This document shows, piece after piece, positions 47,040 through 60,400 of a stretch of 64,000 nucleotides of DNA. The stretch is taken from NCBI GenBank assembly GCA_027625915.1, contig JANTQA010000032.1, positions 2,728,001 through 2,792,000 on the forward strand. The letters are read 5' to 3'. This DNA comes from Anaeramoeba flamelloides (lineage: Eukaryota > Metamonada > Anaeramoebidae). The notes beneath the pieces are model-generated. The model did not search any database. It saw only the letters and a program-made list of their open reading frames with translations, and had not been told where the DNA came from. The stretch's first letter is position 1. Each line of letters begins with the position of its first letter. The translations under genes and the position numbers were made by a program.

Positions 47040-48506
47040 TTTGATACTAATTTAAATTACAATACAAGAAAAATGAAAATGGGAAAATCAATTTTATTTT
47101 TGTTAAGAATAGGTAAGGTTCTTGAAACACTTGTTTTAAAAAGTATTACAATAGAGTTTTTAAAAATATCTTAAAAAACAGATGACAAACTTCAACTGAC
47201 TCCTTTTATCTCTTATTTAAAATGTTTTTTTAATCACACTTTTTTAAGGTTGTACATCAATTTCAGGTTACCTTTTGTGTCTGTAAAGAATTATTTCGGG
47301 AATTAAACACTCTACTCTCAAACGTCTACCAATATTTGAAAAAAAAGAGACTTTAAGGAATTAGGGTATAATACTGAGAAGTTCTAATTAAAGTATGTTC
47401 ATACTGAGTGGAATTCATACCAGTGTTCCCTAGTTCTAAAATCTCTTAAAATTTTAATAGTAACAATAAAACAAAAGGTTTATCTTATCAATTGAAAATA
47501 GTCTTTGTCTTAGCAAAAAAAATCATACATTTTTAGAAAAAAATCTGCATTTTGTGACAAATTTATAGGTTGAATTATCAATATTCAGACTTTATTATAT
47601 AAAAATATCGACAAAAAAATTTGTATCAATGAGAATAATTGTATATGAAATAATTGAATATATCATTAAATTTCAATCAATTTCATAATAAATTTTTTGG
47701 TTTTTGAAATTTCAATAACATTTCAAGAATATTTCCTTTTAATATTCTTTTGATTAATTTTGCTGAAATTTTGATGAAGGTTTCTCAAAAAATTTCCAAT
47801 GAAATTCAGTAAAGAATTGTTCTTTGAAATTTATGTACAATTATAATTTTTAATGTTGGGGATAATCATTTTTTGAGTGCACATACAAATGTTCAAGTGT
47901 AATAATGGATCTCAAATAAATTTACATTTTAAATTATGCTATTTAACCAAAGTGTAAAATTTTATTTGAGGATTAATTGGTAAAAATTGTTTTTTCATCA
48001 CGAGTCATGATTACAATTAATACAGACCACTCACCTTTATACCCAATGGTTATCCAGTTTTCCAGACATTATACATCAAGCCGCACCTTTAAGATACAAA
48101 CTTTCATCAAAATTTAAGACACAAAAAAATCTCAAATTAAAGTACTGTTTTTGGAATTGTTTAAAACTCAAATTATTTTACTAGAATTTGAACTTTGTAT
48201 TTTAAATTATGATTTTTATGTGCCTTAAAATTTGTTTAAAGTTTGTATCATAAAAGTGGAGCTGAGTGTAATTCTTTTGAATTCTAGATAAGATATGTAC
48301 TTTGTAGAAATTTTTCTTTAATCCCCCCTTTTTTTATATTAAGTAAACAGAACTGGGGATTTTATTCATTTTTTTATTAATTCTGGAAAATCTAAATATC
48401 GGCTTCTTAAGATTTTCTATTTTATTCTGAAAATCTAATGTTTTTTAAAATAAACCAAAATCTTAAGAAAAAATAATAAATTTCATATAGATCTATATAT
48501 ATATAT
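47040..48506. other. Intergenic with repeat fragments
   Basis: 47340-47700 shows loose similarity to the family D interior (CTTTGTCTTAGCAAAAAAAA, AGGTTGAATTATCA). A diverged family A MITE lies at 48075-48270. No gene seen. Confidence 0.5.
48075..48270. repeat. Family A palindromic MITE, old diverged copy
   Basis: Arms recognisable (TTTAAGATACAAACTTTC; AAAAGTGGAGCTGAGTGTA) but the left tip is lost. Confidence 0.7.
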
Positions 48507-50007
48507 ATATCCCATAGCACCCCAAATATACTAATTGCCTTCCAAACAAAATTTTTAATTTGAAATGTTCTCAAAGCATTATTAGATATAGAATTTAAAA
48601 AAAATTATCTTAGAAAGAAAAATTTATAATTAAAAATTATATACTTACCTACAATAAAAAAAATACTTTGAAAAAAAAGTTTCAACATTTGAATTTTTTT
48701 TTTGGTTATTGTGATTTTATCATTTTTCCTTCCAAATTTGATCCAAAAAATTAAAAAAAAAAATTTATGAAAAGTTTGTCTACACATAAAAAATCAAATT
48801 GTTTTAATGTTTAAAGTACATCATATTTTACTGGGAAATTGGGGGGGGGGGGGGGGCTTCGCACCCCAACATTATCTAAAATACTTTATTAAATAATTTA
48901 TTCATTACAAAAGTTATTATAACATCACATTTAAAAATTGTTTTGTCTAGTAATTACAATTCAATAAAAATATCTATATTTAATTCTAAATAATTTCAAA
49001 ATAAAAAAAAAAAAAAATTTGATAAAAAAATAATATTTTTTTTCATTGTAAAATTTTACAATTTTTTCAACAAGAATTTTTTTCAATTTTAAATTATTTG
49101 GACAATAGTTCGAGTCAGATTAATAATTGATTTTTTTTTTAAATTTTTACTATTTTTTAATTTTTGACTTTTTAAAATCTAGATATAAAATAAACAATAA
49201 TCTCTAATTAGAGACCCTATACCAGGACTTATTTTCAAAGATCTGGATTAATTATGAAAGATAAAATTCAAAGTTCACAAATATATTATTCAAATTTTTA
49301 CCAATAACAAAACTAAAAAAAAAAAATTGGTTTCGAAGATTATTATATTATCTTTGAATAATATTTAAGAGTTTTTTTTTTTTTTTTTAATTTGGGGTTA
49401 ATTTTTCTATCAATCAAAAAGTTATTTATATTTAATTATTTCCAAATTAATAAATGAACTTATTTTACATTTTTTTTTTTTTTGTATTTTCAGTGGTTTG
49501 TATTGCTTAAATTAAAGTTTCAGAACATTATTCATATAAAACTTTTAATTTTGTCCTAAGAAATAAATTTAATTTTTCTCTGGATTGGATATTTATCGAA
49601 TTTTTTCAGAAAAATATTTTTTTTTAGATTTTTTTTATTTAGTTCTATTTTATTTTTTTTTATTTATATCAAAATTTACAACTTTGATTATTATTAATAA
49701 TAAATCAGTCCGTTGGGATTTGAATAACTATTACTGTAATATAAATCTGATTTAAAAAAAATTAAAATAAAAATAAAAGTCCTAAAAAAAAATGTAAAAA
49801 TGATTAATAATTATTTTTTTTTCCAATTTCAAAAAAAAAATCTATAACTTAAATACTTTATCTCTGAACCCTATTTACTTTTTGTTATAATTAAAATATT
49901 TGTAAAAGATAAATAAGAAAATAAATATATTATTACATCAATATCATTTTAAATCTTCTATTAAAAAACTTGATGAAATTTAGACAAATCCGGGGTGATA
50001 CGGGATA
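48507..50007 (+). mobile_element. 1.5-kb element with TATCCC...GCACCCC ends, copy 2
   Basis: Inverted relative to the copy at 34298, nearly equal in length, with tips TATCCCATAGCACCCC and GGGGTGATACGGGATA. A frame fragment IWTIVRVRLIIDF is shared with copy 1; the rest is interrupted. It carries a 16-G run at the place where copy 1 has GGGTCCC. Confidence 0.65.
48841..48856 (+). repeat. Run of 16 guanines
   Basis: An uninterrupted G tract in otherwise very AT-rich DNA, inside the second 1.5-kb element. Confidence 0.9.
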
Positions 50008-50060
50008 TCAAGTGGTTTATATCATCATTTTTTTACAATATCGGTATATCTTGTAATCTA

Positions 50061-50255
50061 TAAATAGTTCCACTTTTAAGACACAAACTTTGAATTAATT
50101 TTAAGGCACAAAAAAATCATAAGTTAAAATACAAAGTTCAAATTCTAATAAAATAATTTGAGTGTTAAACAATTCCAAAAAATGTGTTTAATTTGGGATT
50201 TTTTTGTACCTTAAATATTGTTAAAAGTTGTGGCTTAAAAGTGGAACTGGCTTTA
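50061..50255. repeat. Family A palindromic MITE, diverged
   Basis: Arms AGTTCCACTTTTAAGACACA and GGCTTAAAAGTGGAACTGG; the tips have drifted from CAGT. It lies just outside the 1.5-kb element. Confidence 0.78.
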
Positions 50256-50385
50256 CTCCCTTTTCCCATCATTAAGTGTATCTATTTAATCAATTTGAAA
50301 AGGTTTTTAGTTAATTTAGTATTTTTTTTCAAAACCTAATATAAAACCACATTTAAGTTACTCGGTATTAATATTTTTAAAAGTG

Positions 50386-50585
50386 TAGTCAGTTCCACTT
50401 TTAAGGCACAAACTTTCAACGAAATTTAAGGCACAATAAAAATCTCAAATTAAAGCACAAAATTTGAAATTTTTTTTTTTACAATTTATTTTTACTAGAA
50501 TTTGAATTTTGTTAATTAATTTGAGATTTTTAGTGTGCCTTAAATTTCGTTGAAAGTTTGTGCCTTAAAAGTGAAACTGACTGTA
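50386..50585. repeat. Family A palindromic MITE, whole
   Basis: TAGTCAGTTCCACTTTTAAG to GTGAAACTGACTGTA; TA-bordered, both arms present. Confidence 0.88.
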
Positions 50586-50639
50586 ATCATTTTTATCCAA
50601 ATAAAAGTAAAAAATATAAATCGAAAAAATAAAAAAAAA

Positions 50640-50935
50640 AAGTGGTGTCTAAAATAATGAAAAGAGCTGAACAAAAAATGTATTGGTAAATTTATTTAAA
50701 TTTCACCAACAATTGTTGATCGACCAAATGATAAGATACCATTGGCTAATCGTGTGTGATTTTCCAATTCAACAAACTCAACCCTGGCTTTCTAGAAACC
50801 ACGGAAAAAAAAAATACAAATCTAATAAAACATATTAGGAAACTTGGAAAGGGGGGAATGGAAACAAACTGTTGGAAGAATAACAATTCCACATTTTACA
50901 TTCAATTTGGGAATAATTTTGATTTTATAAACTAT
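50640..50935. repeat. Degenerate family C fragment
   Basis: TTGATCGACCAAATGATAAG and GGGAATAATTTTGATTTT echo the family C interior, with loss of much of the element. The open frame across it is not a gene. Confidence 0.45.
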
Positions 50936-51080
50936 TTCATTTTTTGTCTTTTTTGTTTTAAACTGAGACAATTTTTTTTTATTTAATTTATATATTTAAA
51001 AGGGTAAATTTATAATTGACTCATTCAAAAAATAGAATATTTTTAAAAAAAAATTAACACATTTTTATTCTTGTTTTTGG

Positions 51081-51350
51081 TTATTTTTCTTCGATTGGTT
51101 GATTTTTTAAAAATTTTATCTCCTCAATCACGGCCACGGTTATTTCTAAACTAAAATCTTCTTGGTTTTTTTGTAATATTTTTTCAAATCCTTCTTCGTC
51201 GTTGCCATAGTAATCATCATTGAATTAATCTTCGTCATCTTCATCACTATCATCACCAATGCTTTCTTCGCCTTGTTGATCATCAATATTATAGATTTTT
51301 TTTTTTATTTAAATTGATTTTATTATCGCCATTGTTTGACTCAGCAATAT
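51081..51350 (-). pseudogene. Acidic host coding remnant, broken
   Basis: The minus strand reads AESNNGDNKINLNKKK, then IYNIDDQQGEESIGDDSDED, then FNDDYYGNDEEGFEKILQKN, then EITVAVIEEIKFLKNQPIEE to a TAA. The acid-rich, non-homopolymeric composition is clearly protein-like. A one-base shift at an 11-A run and an in-frame TAA between the acidic blocks interrupt it. It may be a pseudogene, or a real gene with an unseen intron or a sequencing slip at the A-run. The parent family is not recognised. Confidence 0.55.
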
Positions 51351-51394
51351 TCTATTCCAGTGTTACTAAATATTTTTCTTTAATTTGTGATGAA

Positions 51395-51700
51395 ATGTTG
51401 ATTAATAGCTAAAAAAATCAATTATTTTAAAAAAATAAATAATTCATCAAGAGATTATTTTAACAAGTTATTTCTGAAATATTGGAGATATATTAAAATT
51501 ACAATTAGCTTTCTAAAGTGGAAAAAGAAACCAATCAGTATCTGTGTTTTTATGCTGATGATTATTGATCTCTATATTGAAATTAAAAAAATTAAAAAAT
51601 GGTTTCTTTTGGAAGTTATGGATATAAATTATTCAATATTCGAATATTTTTATTTGGGTTTATCATGTTACATATCGAAACAGAATTAAAAAAAAAATTA
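51395..51700 (+). repeat. Family D fragment
   Basis: AATAATTCATCAAGAGATTA and TTTCTTTTGGAAGTTATGGA align with the family D interior; both ends are missing. Confidence 0.6.
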
Positions 51701-51728
51701 AAAAATGTTAAATTTTTGATATTATCAA

Positions 51729-52205
51729 TACAGTGATCGCAATAATGCGAGCACAACGACTATAATCTGTGTTTCAAAAGATAATCCATGTTGTTTTTTC
51801 TTCTTGTTTCAATGCAACATTCAATGGACCACCAAATACTATACCTAAGTCCAAATCAACTTTGAAAGTATACCTCTGGATATTTTCAGTAAAATTTAAA
51901 TTAGGAATGCAATTTTTTGAAAATTTTTCCTAATATTTTCAATTTTTTTGATATTTTTTGATTAGATAAATTTTGTGAAAAATTTACTCTTTTTGTTGAG
52001 ATAAATTTTCCAATTCGATCCTTCATTTTTCAAATTTATTTTTTCATATTAGAACTTTTATAAACCAATACCATATTTAATTAGGGTTTATTGTTGGTTT
52101 CTTTGATCTGTTGATGTATAGGTCTTCTATACCAAAAAAGAAATGCTTTTTATTTGGACACTCTGATTCAATTTTTTTGCGAGCTTTATTTTGACTCCGA
52201 TAGTA
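51729..52205. repeat. Family B element, copy 2 (inverted)
   Basis: Left tip TACAGTGATCGCAATAATGC, right tip GCTTTATTTTGACTCCGATAGTA. Matches 5319-5799 in reverse complement, including the segment CAATACCATATTTAATTAGG. Confidence 0.78.
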
Positions 52206-54450
52206 AATATAATGTAATAATTTAGTGTACAATAATAATTATAATCGATTTTTTCAAGCCATTTGAACAATGTAGAACACATACCATTTAGGCCCCATTA
52301 TAACTGTCTCAAATTCTAGATTGATCTTGTGTGGAGCTAATATCTTAAAAACACCTTTTCATTTCACAGATGTTCTTGAAGAAAAACTGTTGATTTTTGA
52401 GAGAAATTGAAAATGGGTATTTAAGCTATACCTTTTCTGAGAAGTTGTTGATAAAAACGCTCTTGGATGAGTACTATAATCTCATTCAAATTTACCCACT
52501 TAATATTTCTTTTACTAAAAAAAGGAGAAATTTTCACAAATTCTTTTCAACATTCCCTTCATATCGTCCCAAAATTTGATTTTCATATTTGGTAATTTAC
52601 ATTTTAGAATCGAAAAGAACAATAATCATATCCCAAATCGATCTAAATATTTTTTTTGATTATTTTTACAAAAGGGAATTGCTTTTTTCAAATTTGAATT
52701 TGTACCTGAAAATCCCTTAAAGTCTTGTCTTTTTTGTGAAACTTTTCCTTTAAAAATCTATTTTAATTATTATTTTTTTATTAAACTTTGAAAATAGTAA
52801 TTTTTTATTTAATTTTTTGAGAATGAAAAATTTCTTTATGAGGAGTGAATCCAAAAATAGCAATTACTCCAACTAAACACCACCGATGGTGGAAGTTAGT
52901 TCATAAGCAAAATGCATCTTTTGTTAAAGTTTGTCAAGAAAAACAAAAAAGAAATGATTGCGAAATTTTTCAAAATAAAAAAACTGCTTTATTTATTTTT
53001 TACAAAACACCAATTATTGTTGGTTCAAAAAAATAAAGTTTAAATTTTGAAAAGATTTCCAAAGTGTAAAATTTTATTAAAAGTAAAATAAATAATTTCG
53101 CATTTAATTTTTAGAATTGAATTTCTTTAATTTTGTCCCATAAAAGTGTCACTCATATATTAAAAATCTATGTTGAAAAAAAGTTGGTGTGTCCTGTGAA
53201 TAATGAAAAAAAAGAAAAAACCTTCTTTGGAAATATAGTCTTCAAAAATGAATAATTTGATCATTTGTTTTTGTGATTTCATTGGTTGGTCAAGTTTGTA
53301 AAAAAGATTTGGGAAAATCTAGATTTTTTTTTTGCTTTGCGAATGATTTTCTTTCCATAAATAACAATTTGAAATCGTTTTTTATCCATCCTTGAATCCA
53401 AGTTTATATGTTTTAAATTAATCTTCAAAAACAAAACCAATAAAAATTTTGTTGACAGCATAAAACAGGCATTTAAAAATTTTCTCAAAAAGAATCTAAT
53501 TTTTAACTACATAAAAGGAAACAACCACCAGCCCATTCAACACTTGGGGCACAAAAAAAACTTTTCACTTAAGTTTTTTCTTTTTTCTATTATTTTTTGA
53601 CTCTTTCATTTCGTGCTTTTCTTTCTCTTTTTCTTGTCTTTTTTCCGAAATAATTTATTCTTTTCATTTTTTAAAGAAAAGATATCCTTTGAGCTGTAAT
53701 CCTGCTTACATTACAGTTAGGATAAAAAAACCCTAAATACAATTTTAGAGTTTCAGGCCAATAGGAGGTAATTTTGTTGAATCACCTCTCCTCAACAATA
53801 AAAAAAAAAAAAAAGAATCTAATTTTTTGCAAAAGTTGCCAATAAGAAAGAACATCCTCTTCCTATATCTGGAATTACTCTAAATTTCCATTAAAAAGAA
53901 AAAAGAAAAACGAGAAAAGAAAAAAAAAAACTATTTTAAAAAAAGAAAACATAACCATTTGTTGAAAGGTGAAGGTATCAAAATAAAAGGAAAACAATTC
54001 CCATCACTTTTCTTAATGGCTTTCATCAATCGGTTTAAATGGACACGCTATATTCAATCTAAAAAAGGGAATATTATTTTTTTTTGGTAAAAAGATGTAG
54101 TAAGACAACAAAAAATTGAGATTAGTTTTTAGAAAAGCGAAATGAGAATTTAATTTAACCCTCTTCGAAAATAAGACACAAAAGTTTTCCAAAACCTTGT
54201 GGCAATTTAATTAAAGAGTACTCAGATCAATATAAACAATTATTTGGAAAAATTTTCATCCACTTTATTAATAAATGAAGATTTTTCGTTTTAATCTTGA
54301 AAAGAAAAAATTGGCCTGTTTTTCGAGTTCAAATCAGAAAATCAAAAGGAATGAATAGTCAAAAAAAAATTTTATAAATCCAAATTTGCTCTTTTGTCGA
54401 AAAAACTTTATTTTTTTTCTTTTTTCCTTTTATTAAAATAGTTCCAAAAA
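52206..54450. other. Intergenic, no firm gene
   Basis: Short open frames (52397-52579, 52845-53036, and minus 53279-53488) are Lys/Asn/Phe-rich without recognisable motifs. The last 300 bases should hold the promoter of the thioesterase gene. Confidence 0.45.
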
Positions 54451-57400
54451 ATGAAAGTACTTGCTCTCTCATTCTTTGTTCTTTTCCTTTTTTTTTCGAC
54501 ACCAATAAAAACGACTTATCCCGTTGTTCTCATGCATGGGATCACATGTGATTCTTCTGAAATGGATCCTGTGGTCAAGTGGATACACAAATACATTGGA
54601 GAAGATGTCTACGTCTACAACATGGAAATCGGAGACGGATATTGGGATTCAATTTTTAATTCAATGTACAATTCTGTTGACGAGTTTGCTTACAAAATCC
54701 AAAGCGATCCAATTCTAAGTAAAGCCGAAAAAATCAATATTTTAGCACACTCTCAAGGTAACTATTTCATTTTGTTTTTTTGTGATTCTGAAATACCAAT
54801 TCTTATGATCATAACAAGAGAGCAATTTTTTTTTTGTTTTTTTTTTTTTTTTTTGTGTGCCTTTTTATCTCTGCAAAACGATTGTCAAAAAAATTTGGTT
54901 TAAATGGGTTTTTACAACTAAAAAAAAAAAACAACAATTATTTTATTTACTTATTTGTTATTTTTTTGATTCATTCTAAATTTCTTAAAAAGGTGGATTA
55001 ATTGCTAGAGGTTATATTGAAATGTTTAATGACCCACCAGTCTCAAATTTTATTACATGGAGTAGTCCACATGGTATGATCTTTTTTTTTTTTTTTTTAA
55101 AATTTTCTTTTGAAAATGATTGGAATGGAGTTTATTTTTAAACAACCCCAGCAACTAATTATACTGTTAATTGAAAAAGATCAAAATTTTCATTCAGCTT
55201 TCCAAAATTATCACATTCCAAAAATTAAAAAAAAACATCAAAGTGGACATTTCTAAAAGATAAATTAATAGTTTAAGCTTATTTTAAGGATTAAAAATTT
55301 GAAATGTTACCTGATTTTGAAAATCTTTTTTTTGAAAGCTGAATGAAAATTATGTTCCATTTATTTTGAAACAAATAGTAAAAGGAAAAACAAGTGCCAT
55401 CAAAAATGGTGACAAAAAGCTCTGTTGGATTAAATTTAAAATAATTAGACAAATTTACTTTTCATCTAAGCACCAATTCAAAATTTTTAACACACCATAA
55501 TTCAATTTTTGAAAAAAAATCTTATTTAATCAATTCTAGAAGAAATACCAAATTAGAACCATTTACCAATTGAAATATAAACAATTGTTTATAAATTACA
55601 ATACTCACAAAACTAAATATAAATAATTATCAATACTAATAAATTATCGGTTTGTCAAAAATTTTGGAGATCAGCAAAAAAAAAAAAAATTCATTTGTAA
55701 ATTTTGTTTAAGTTCTCTGACGAGATATTGATCGATCAAATAGTTAGATACCACCAACTAATTTTATTTAAGTTCTTTTATTTGGGACAACTCCCAACTT
55801 TAGCATAATATTTATTGTTGGAAAAAATTATTGATCTAACGGAAAAAAGTTACGTAATACAAAAAAAGGCTGTAAGAATAACATGCGAAAATTTGCAAAA
55901 TGTGAAAATTTGCAAAATTTTATTAATATTATTCTCAAGATTGCGGGTGAATTGAATTGGTATCTTATAGGTATGTAGCATTTCAATACGTTTCTTCGTG
56001 ATGGTTGAAAAATGTTGGTAAATGTCATTGAAATGACAATTTTTAATTGTGTAACATTAGTGAAATTGTCATTACGACATAATTGTCTTTACTATGACAT
56101 TTCGGAAAAATCCAGAAAATAGCAAGTAATACTACCAACACCTTACTTTACCCTACCCAATGCATATCAGCGGTTTTTCTCTGTATCAAAAACCAAAATA
56201 CATTGATTCGGCATTAAGTACCTTATCTACCCTAAACCTATAATATATAAATTTACCATCTAAAAAAAATGCCATTGAAATGACAATTATGTCGTAATGA
56301 CAATTTCACTAATGTTACACAATTAAAAATTGTCATTTTAATGACATTTACCAACATTTTTCAACCATCGTGTATTAATACACAGGAACACTACAAGCCT
56401 CTGAGATACCAATTCAATTCACCCACAATCTTTAGAATAATATTAATAAAATTTTGCAAATTTTCGCAAGTTATTTCAACTCCCAAAAAAAATGAAATGA
56501 AAACAAAAAATTAAAAGATGAAAAAATGATTTTCATATTTTCCAAAAATCAAAATTATTTTCAATTTGAATGTAATTGTATTATTGTGATTCTTTGAACT
56601 ATTTTAACCGTGTGGAAAATTTTGAATTTTAGTTTATTTTTGGGGAAAAAACTAAATTTATAATTTTCAAAGGGAGTTTGTATTTTATAATACCGCCTTA
56701 AATGTCTTGGAACATGATTTCTATACTATTTTTACCCCCCCCCACACACACACCTTTCATTGTTTTGAAAAAATAAGTTGACTATGTGTCTTGAAAGGAA
56801 ATTCTCTCAGGGCCAAGTGACTGATGTGAAAAAAATATATTTGAAAAGGGAAAAAAAAATTAGTATTTTTTATGAGTACCTAATACCAATTAAAAACCAA
56901 ACGTCATGTAGTATATGAACTCAAAAAATCAACAATAAAAAGCCGAGTACATTTAGAAAAAATGTCACAGGATCAAAACTCAATTTTCAAATCAAATGGT
57001 TACGAATTATTGTTTTGAATACAACCCAGTTAGTTTCGTAGTGTATCTATTCGGCACTTTTTGAGATCTCGAAAATTCTTTTTTTCATTTTTTTTCTATT
57101 CTTAAATGAGTTATTTTTTCTCTAGAAGATGTTACAAAATCACTACTTTACTAAATGTAGAGTACTATAAAATAGCCACAAATTGTATTAAATTGAATTA
57201 AATTAAAATTAATAATAATGAAAAGTAATTTTATCTCCAAATCTCATAAAATTCAACAAAAAAATGAAACTTTGAAAAAAATTACAAATGTTTTAAAACT
57301 TTGACCCTCACCTTTTTTAAAAGCTGTAAATCAAATTACTTGGAAATATTGAAACCAACAGTTTCAGTAACAACTTTTAAAACCTTTGATATTTTACTTT

Positions 57401-60400
57401 TTTAAGATGACTTTATCTTGAAAAATTTTTTATTTTTAAAATTCTTGTTTAAATTTATGGAATGAAAGAGTAAACACCAAATAAACAGTTTACAAATCTG
57501 AAATTATAATTTTTCATTTTATCAATTTAAAACTTTCTAAAAACTACTATAATTTTCATAAACACAGTCCTTAATTTTTAAAAATTACGTGTCATATTTT
57601 TTGTTTTATGCTAAAAAATGGTGTGCCTGTAGAGAGAGAAAAAAAATTATGCTTTTGTTTTTGTATTTTTAATTAATTTGCATTCCAACTCAAATCTCAA
57701 CAAAGAAAACAAATGGCACAACAGAGGAATAAATATATCAAAATTTGATAAAAGCTTAATTTAAAACCTATTAAAGAATTTCGGATCTATTCCAGACAAA
57801 ATTTAAAAAAGTCTATAATTATATTTCTAATTCAATTAAAAAATGATTTAATTTGAACTTTTGAAGACTCACAAATATAAACTTTTTTTTTTTTTTTTTT
57901 TATTTTTTTAATCAACAATTAAAATATTTTTGTGCTAATCAAACAATAAATTTTAAGAATTTTTTTATTTTTAAATTTACCTAAAAATCTTTTTTTTTTA
58001 ATTTATATAATTTTTATTATTATATTGTTATCAAAATTATAGCTGGTGTTTTTGGAACACCCAAATATGATATCGAATGGGTTGATAAATTGTTACAGGA
58101 AATGCCTTATATTGAATTAGGACAACGAGATGTTAATCCAGCACAATATTGGGTAAGACTTTAAAATTTAATTTTTTTGTTTGTCAAAAATTTTTATTTC
58201 TTTATTAATTTGGTTAAATTTTCAATATGATCTTTTAACAATTCCAATTTTTTCACAATTGAATTTAAATTACAGTGGCTATAATGAAGAGTTAAATCAA
58301 TTCTACTTAATTTAACCAGTTTTCTTGCCTTTAAAGTTGATTAAACAACTTTTACATCAAAAACTTTTTTCAAAAAAAAAATTAATAGTAAAATTCACTA
58401 CGGTTCAATATATATTTAAGGTAAAAACATGAATCTGCAGACTATTATCCTTTAATTAATAATATTTTTTTTGAAAACAAAAAAAAAATTGAATCAGAAA
58501 ATTATTTGTTTATATTTACCTTTTAACTTTTATCAAAAGATACTATCTTTGGATTTGTGGTTATTTTTTTTTATTTATTCAATTTATTTTTCAAAAAAAA
58601 AAAAGGAAAAATTTATGAATAATTCATTATAAAAATTGTTCAGATTATTATAATTTGAAAAATCACTTGGAACACCACAAAAATTGCATTTATCAATTTT
58701 TAATTGGCCAATCATACGGAAATTTTGAAAATCAAAATATTAATTTTTTTTGGAAAAATTCATATCAAGTTTTATCCAAATGAAATTTAAATTCTTTTTT
58801 AGATGGTTCCACTAATTTATACATTTTTTTTTTTTGTTTTTTTTGAAAATTTGATAAATAATATTAAAATTTCTTACAAACAAGTATTTGCAAATTATAA
58901 TTAACTTTGAGTATATAGAAACATTTTGAAAAATTTTTTAAATTGATAATCAATTATTTTTAATTATAAAAATTATCCATTAATTTGGTATAAAAAACAA
59001 TTTCAATTTAATAATAAGCTATCGTGACGTAATTTAAATCAAAAACACGATCATTTTGAATGATCTATTTCACAATTATTTTATTTATTAGTTTATTTGC
59101 TATATCATGACAAAATCAAAATATTATAAATAAATCGTGATTATAATTTGAAATTGTGATTACTCAAATATTATCCCAATTTCGAAATAAAAAATTCAAA
59201 ATTTTCCATATTGATAACTTGTTTGATACAAATTCCAACCCTTCGTTTCACCATTTTTCAATTTTCCAAAATATTTAATCATTACTGGTATTTGAATTCT
59301 AAATGGGAAAAAATTTTCACTTCATTTTCCCCTATTTTTTTTTGATAAATAGAGTTTTCAAAGAAGTAGGTCGTAATTTGTGACTTTTTTTTTAAAAGGA
59401 AATTGAAAATGAAGTGAAAATTATTACCATTTGGAATTCAAATACCAGTAATAAGAATTTTTCGAATTAGTCTTCAATTCAACAAAATGAATTTGAAACT
59501 ACCTTATTTCTTGTCTTTTTTGTTGATCATCTTTTTTTATTTCCTTTAATTTGTCAAAAAATTTGAAAAAAAAATGATAATTGAATTCAAATTGAAATTT
59601 TAAAAAAAACACTTCAAATAGTTAAGGGATTAGCGTCCACCACAGAAAAGTCTAAAATTAAAGGATTTTGTTATTGAATGTAAATCACATTAGTTCTCCA
59701 TTATTCAAATGTTTGCCAAAATTTGATTGGTAAAAGGTAGTATTTAAATTTGATACTGATCAATTAAAAATGAATCTTATATTAGTAAAAAAACTCAAGA
59801 ATTTGAGGAAATAATCTACATTTTATCAACAAATTTAAAGTCTGAAACATCAATTCAAAGAATTTAAAATTTGAAAAATATCTTTCTTAAATTTGTTTTG
59901 AAATGTAGATTAGTTGGTAAAAAATTAAATAATTAATCAAGAGACTATTTTTGTAAATTATTTGCACATATTAGAAACGTTTTTTTGTAAATTGATTGAA
60001 AACAACTAGATTTATAAAAAATGGAAACCAAACTAAATCAGTATTTTCGGTTTTTATGATGAAAATTATTTGAGTAAATCTTTGAAATTAAAAAAATAGT
60101 TACTTTTGGAGGTTCTAAATATGAATTATTAGATAATGGTGAAAACTATTATTTTGTGTTTCTATCTTTAGATTTGGAAAAATAATTTGAAAAAAATTTT
60201 CCAAAAGTTTAAATGTGATCTGTATCAAAAATGTAATAATATATTGTTCAATAATATTTCGGATAGATTTTTTAGAGCCATTTGAACTCATGATCACTGA
60301 GATAATTTACCCAATATTACACCATAATTTAATTATAGGCGAATCTAGGGTGATGCTCATCCCTTAAGAACTTCAAATTAGTTAAAATTTTACAAAAACA

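Larger units (their letters stand above)
55074..58042 (+). other. PPT intron 2 (2.97 kb), repeat-filled
   Basis: Contains a family C element split by a 600-bp foldback element (see those entries), then about 1.4 kb of plain AT-rich sequence. No independent gene seen. Confidence 0.85.
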
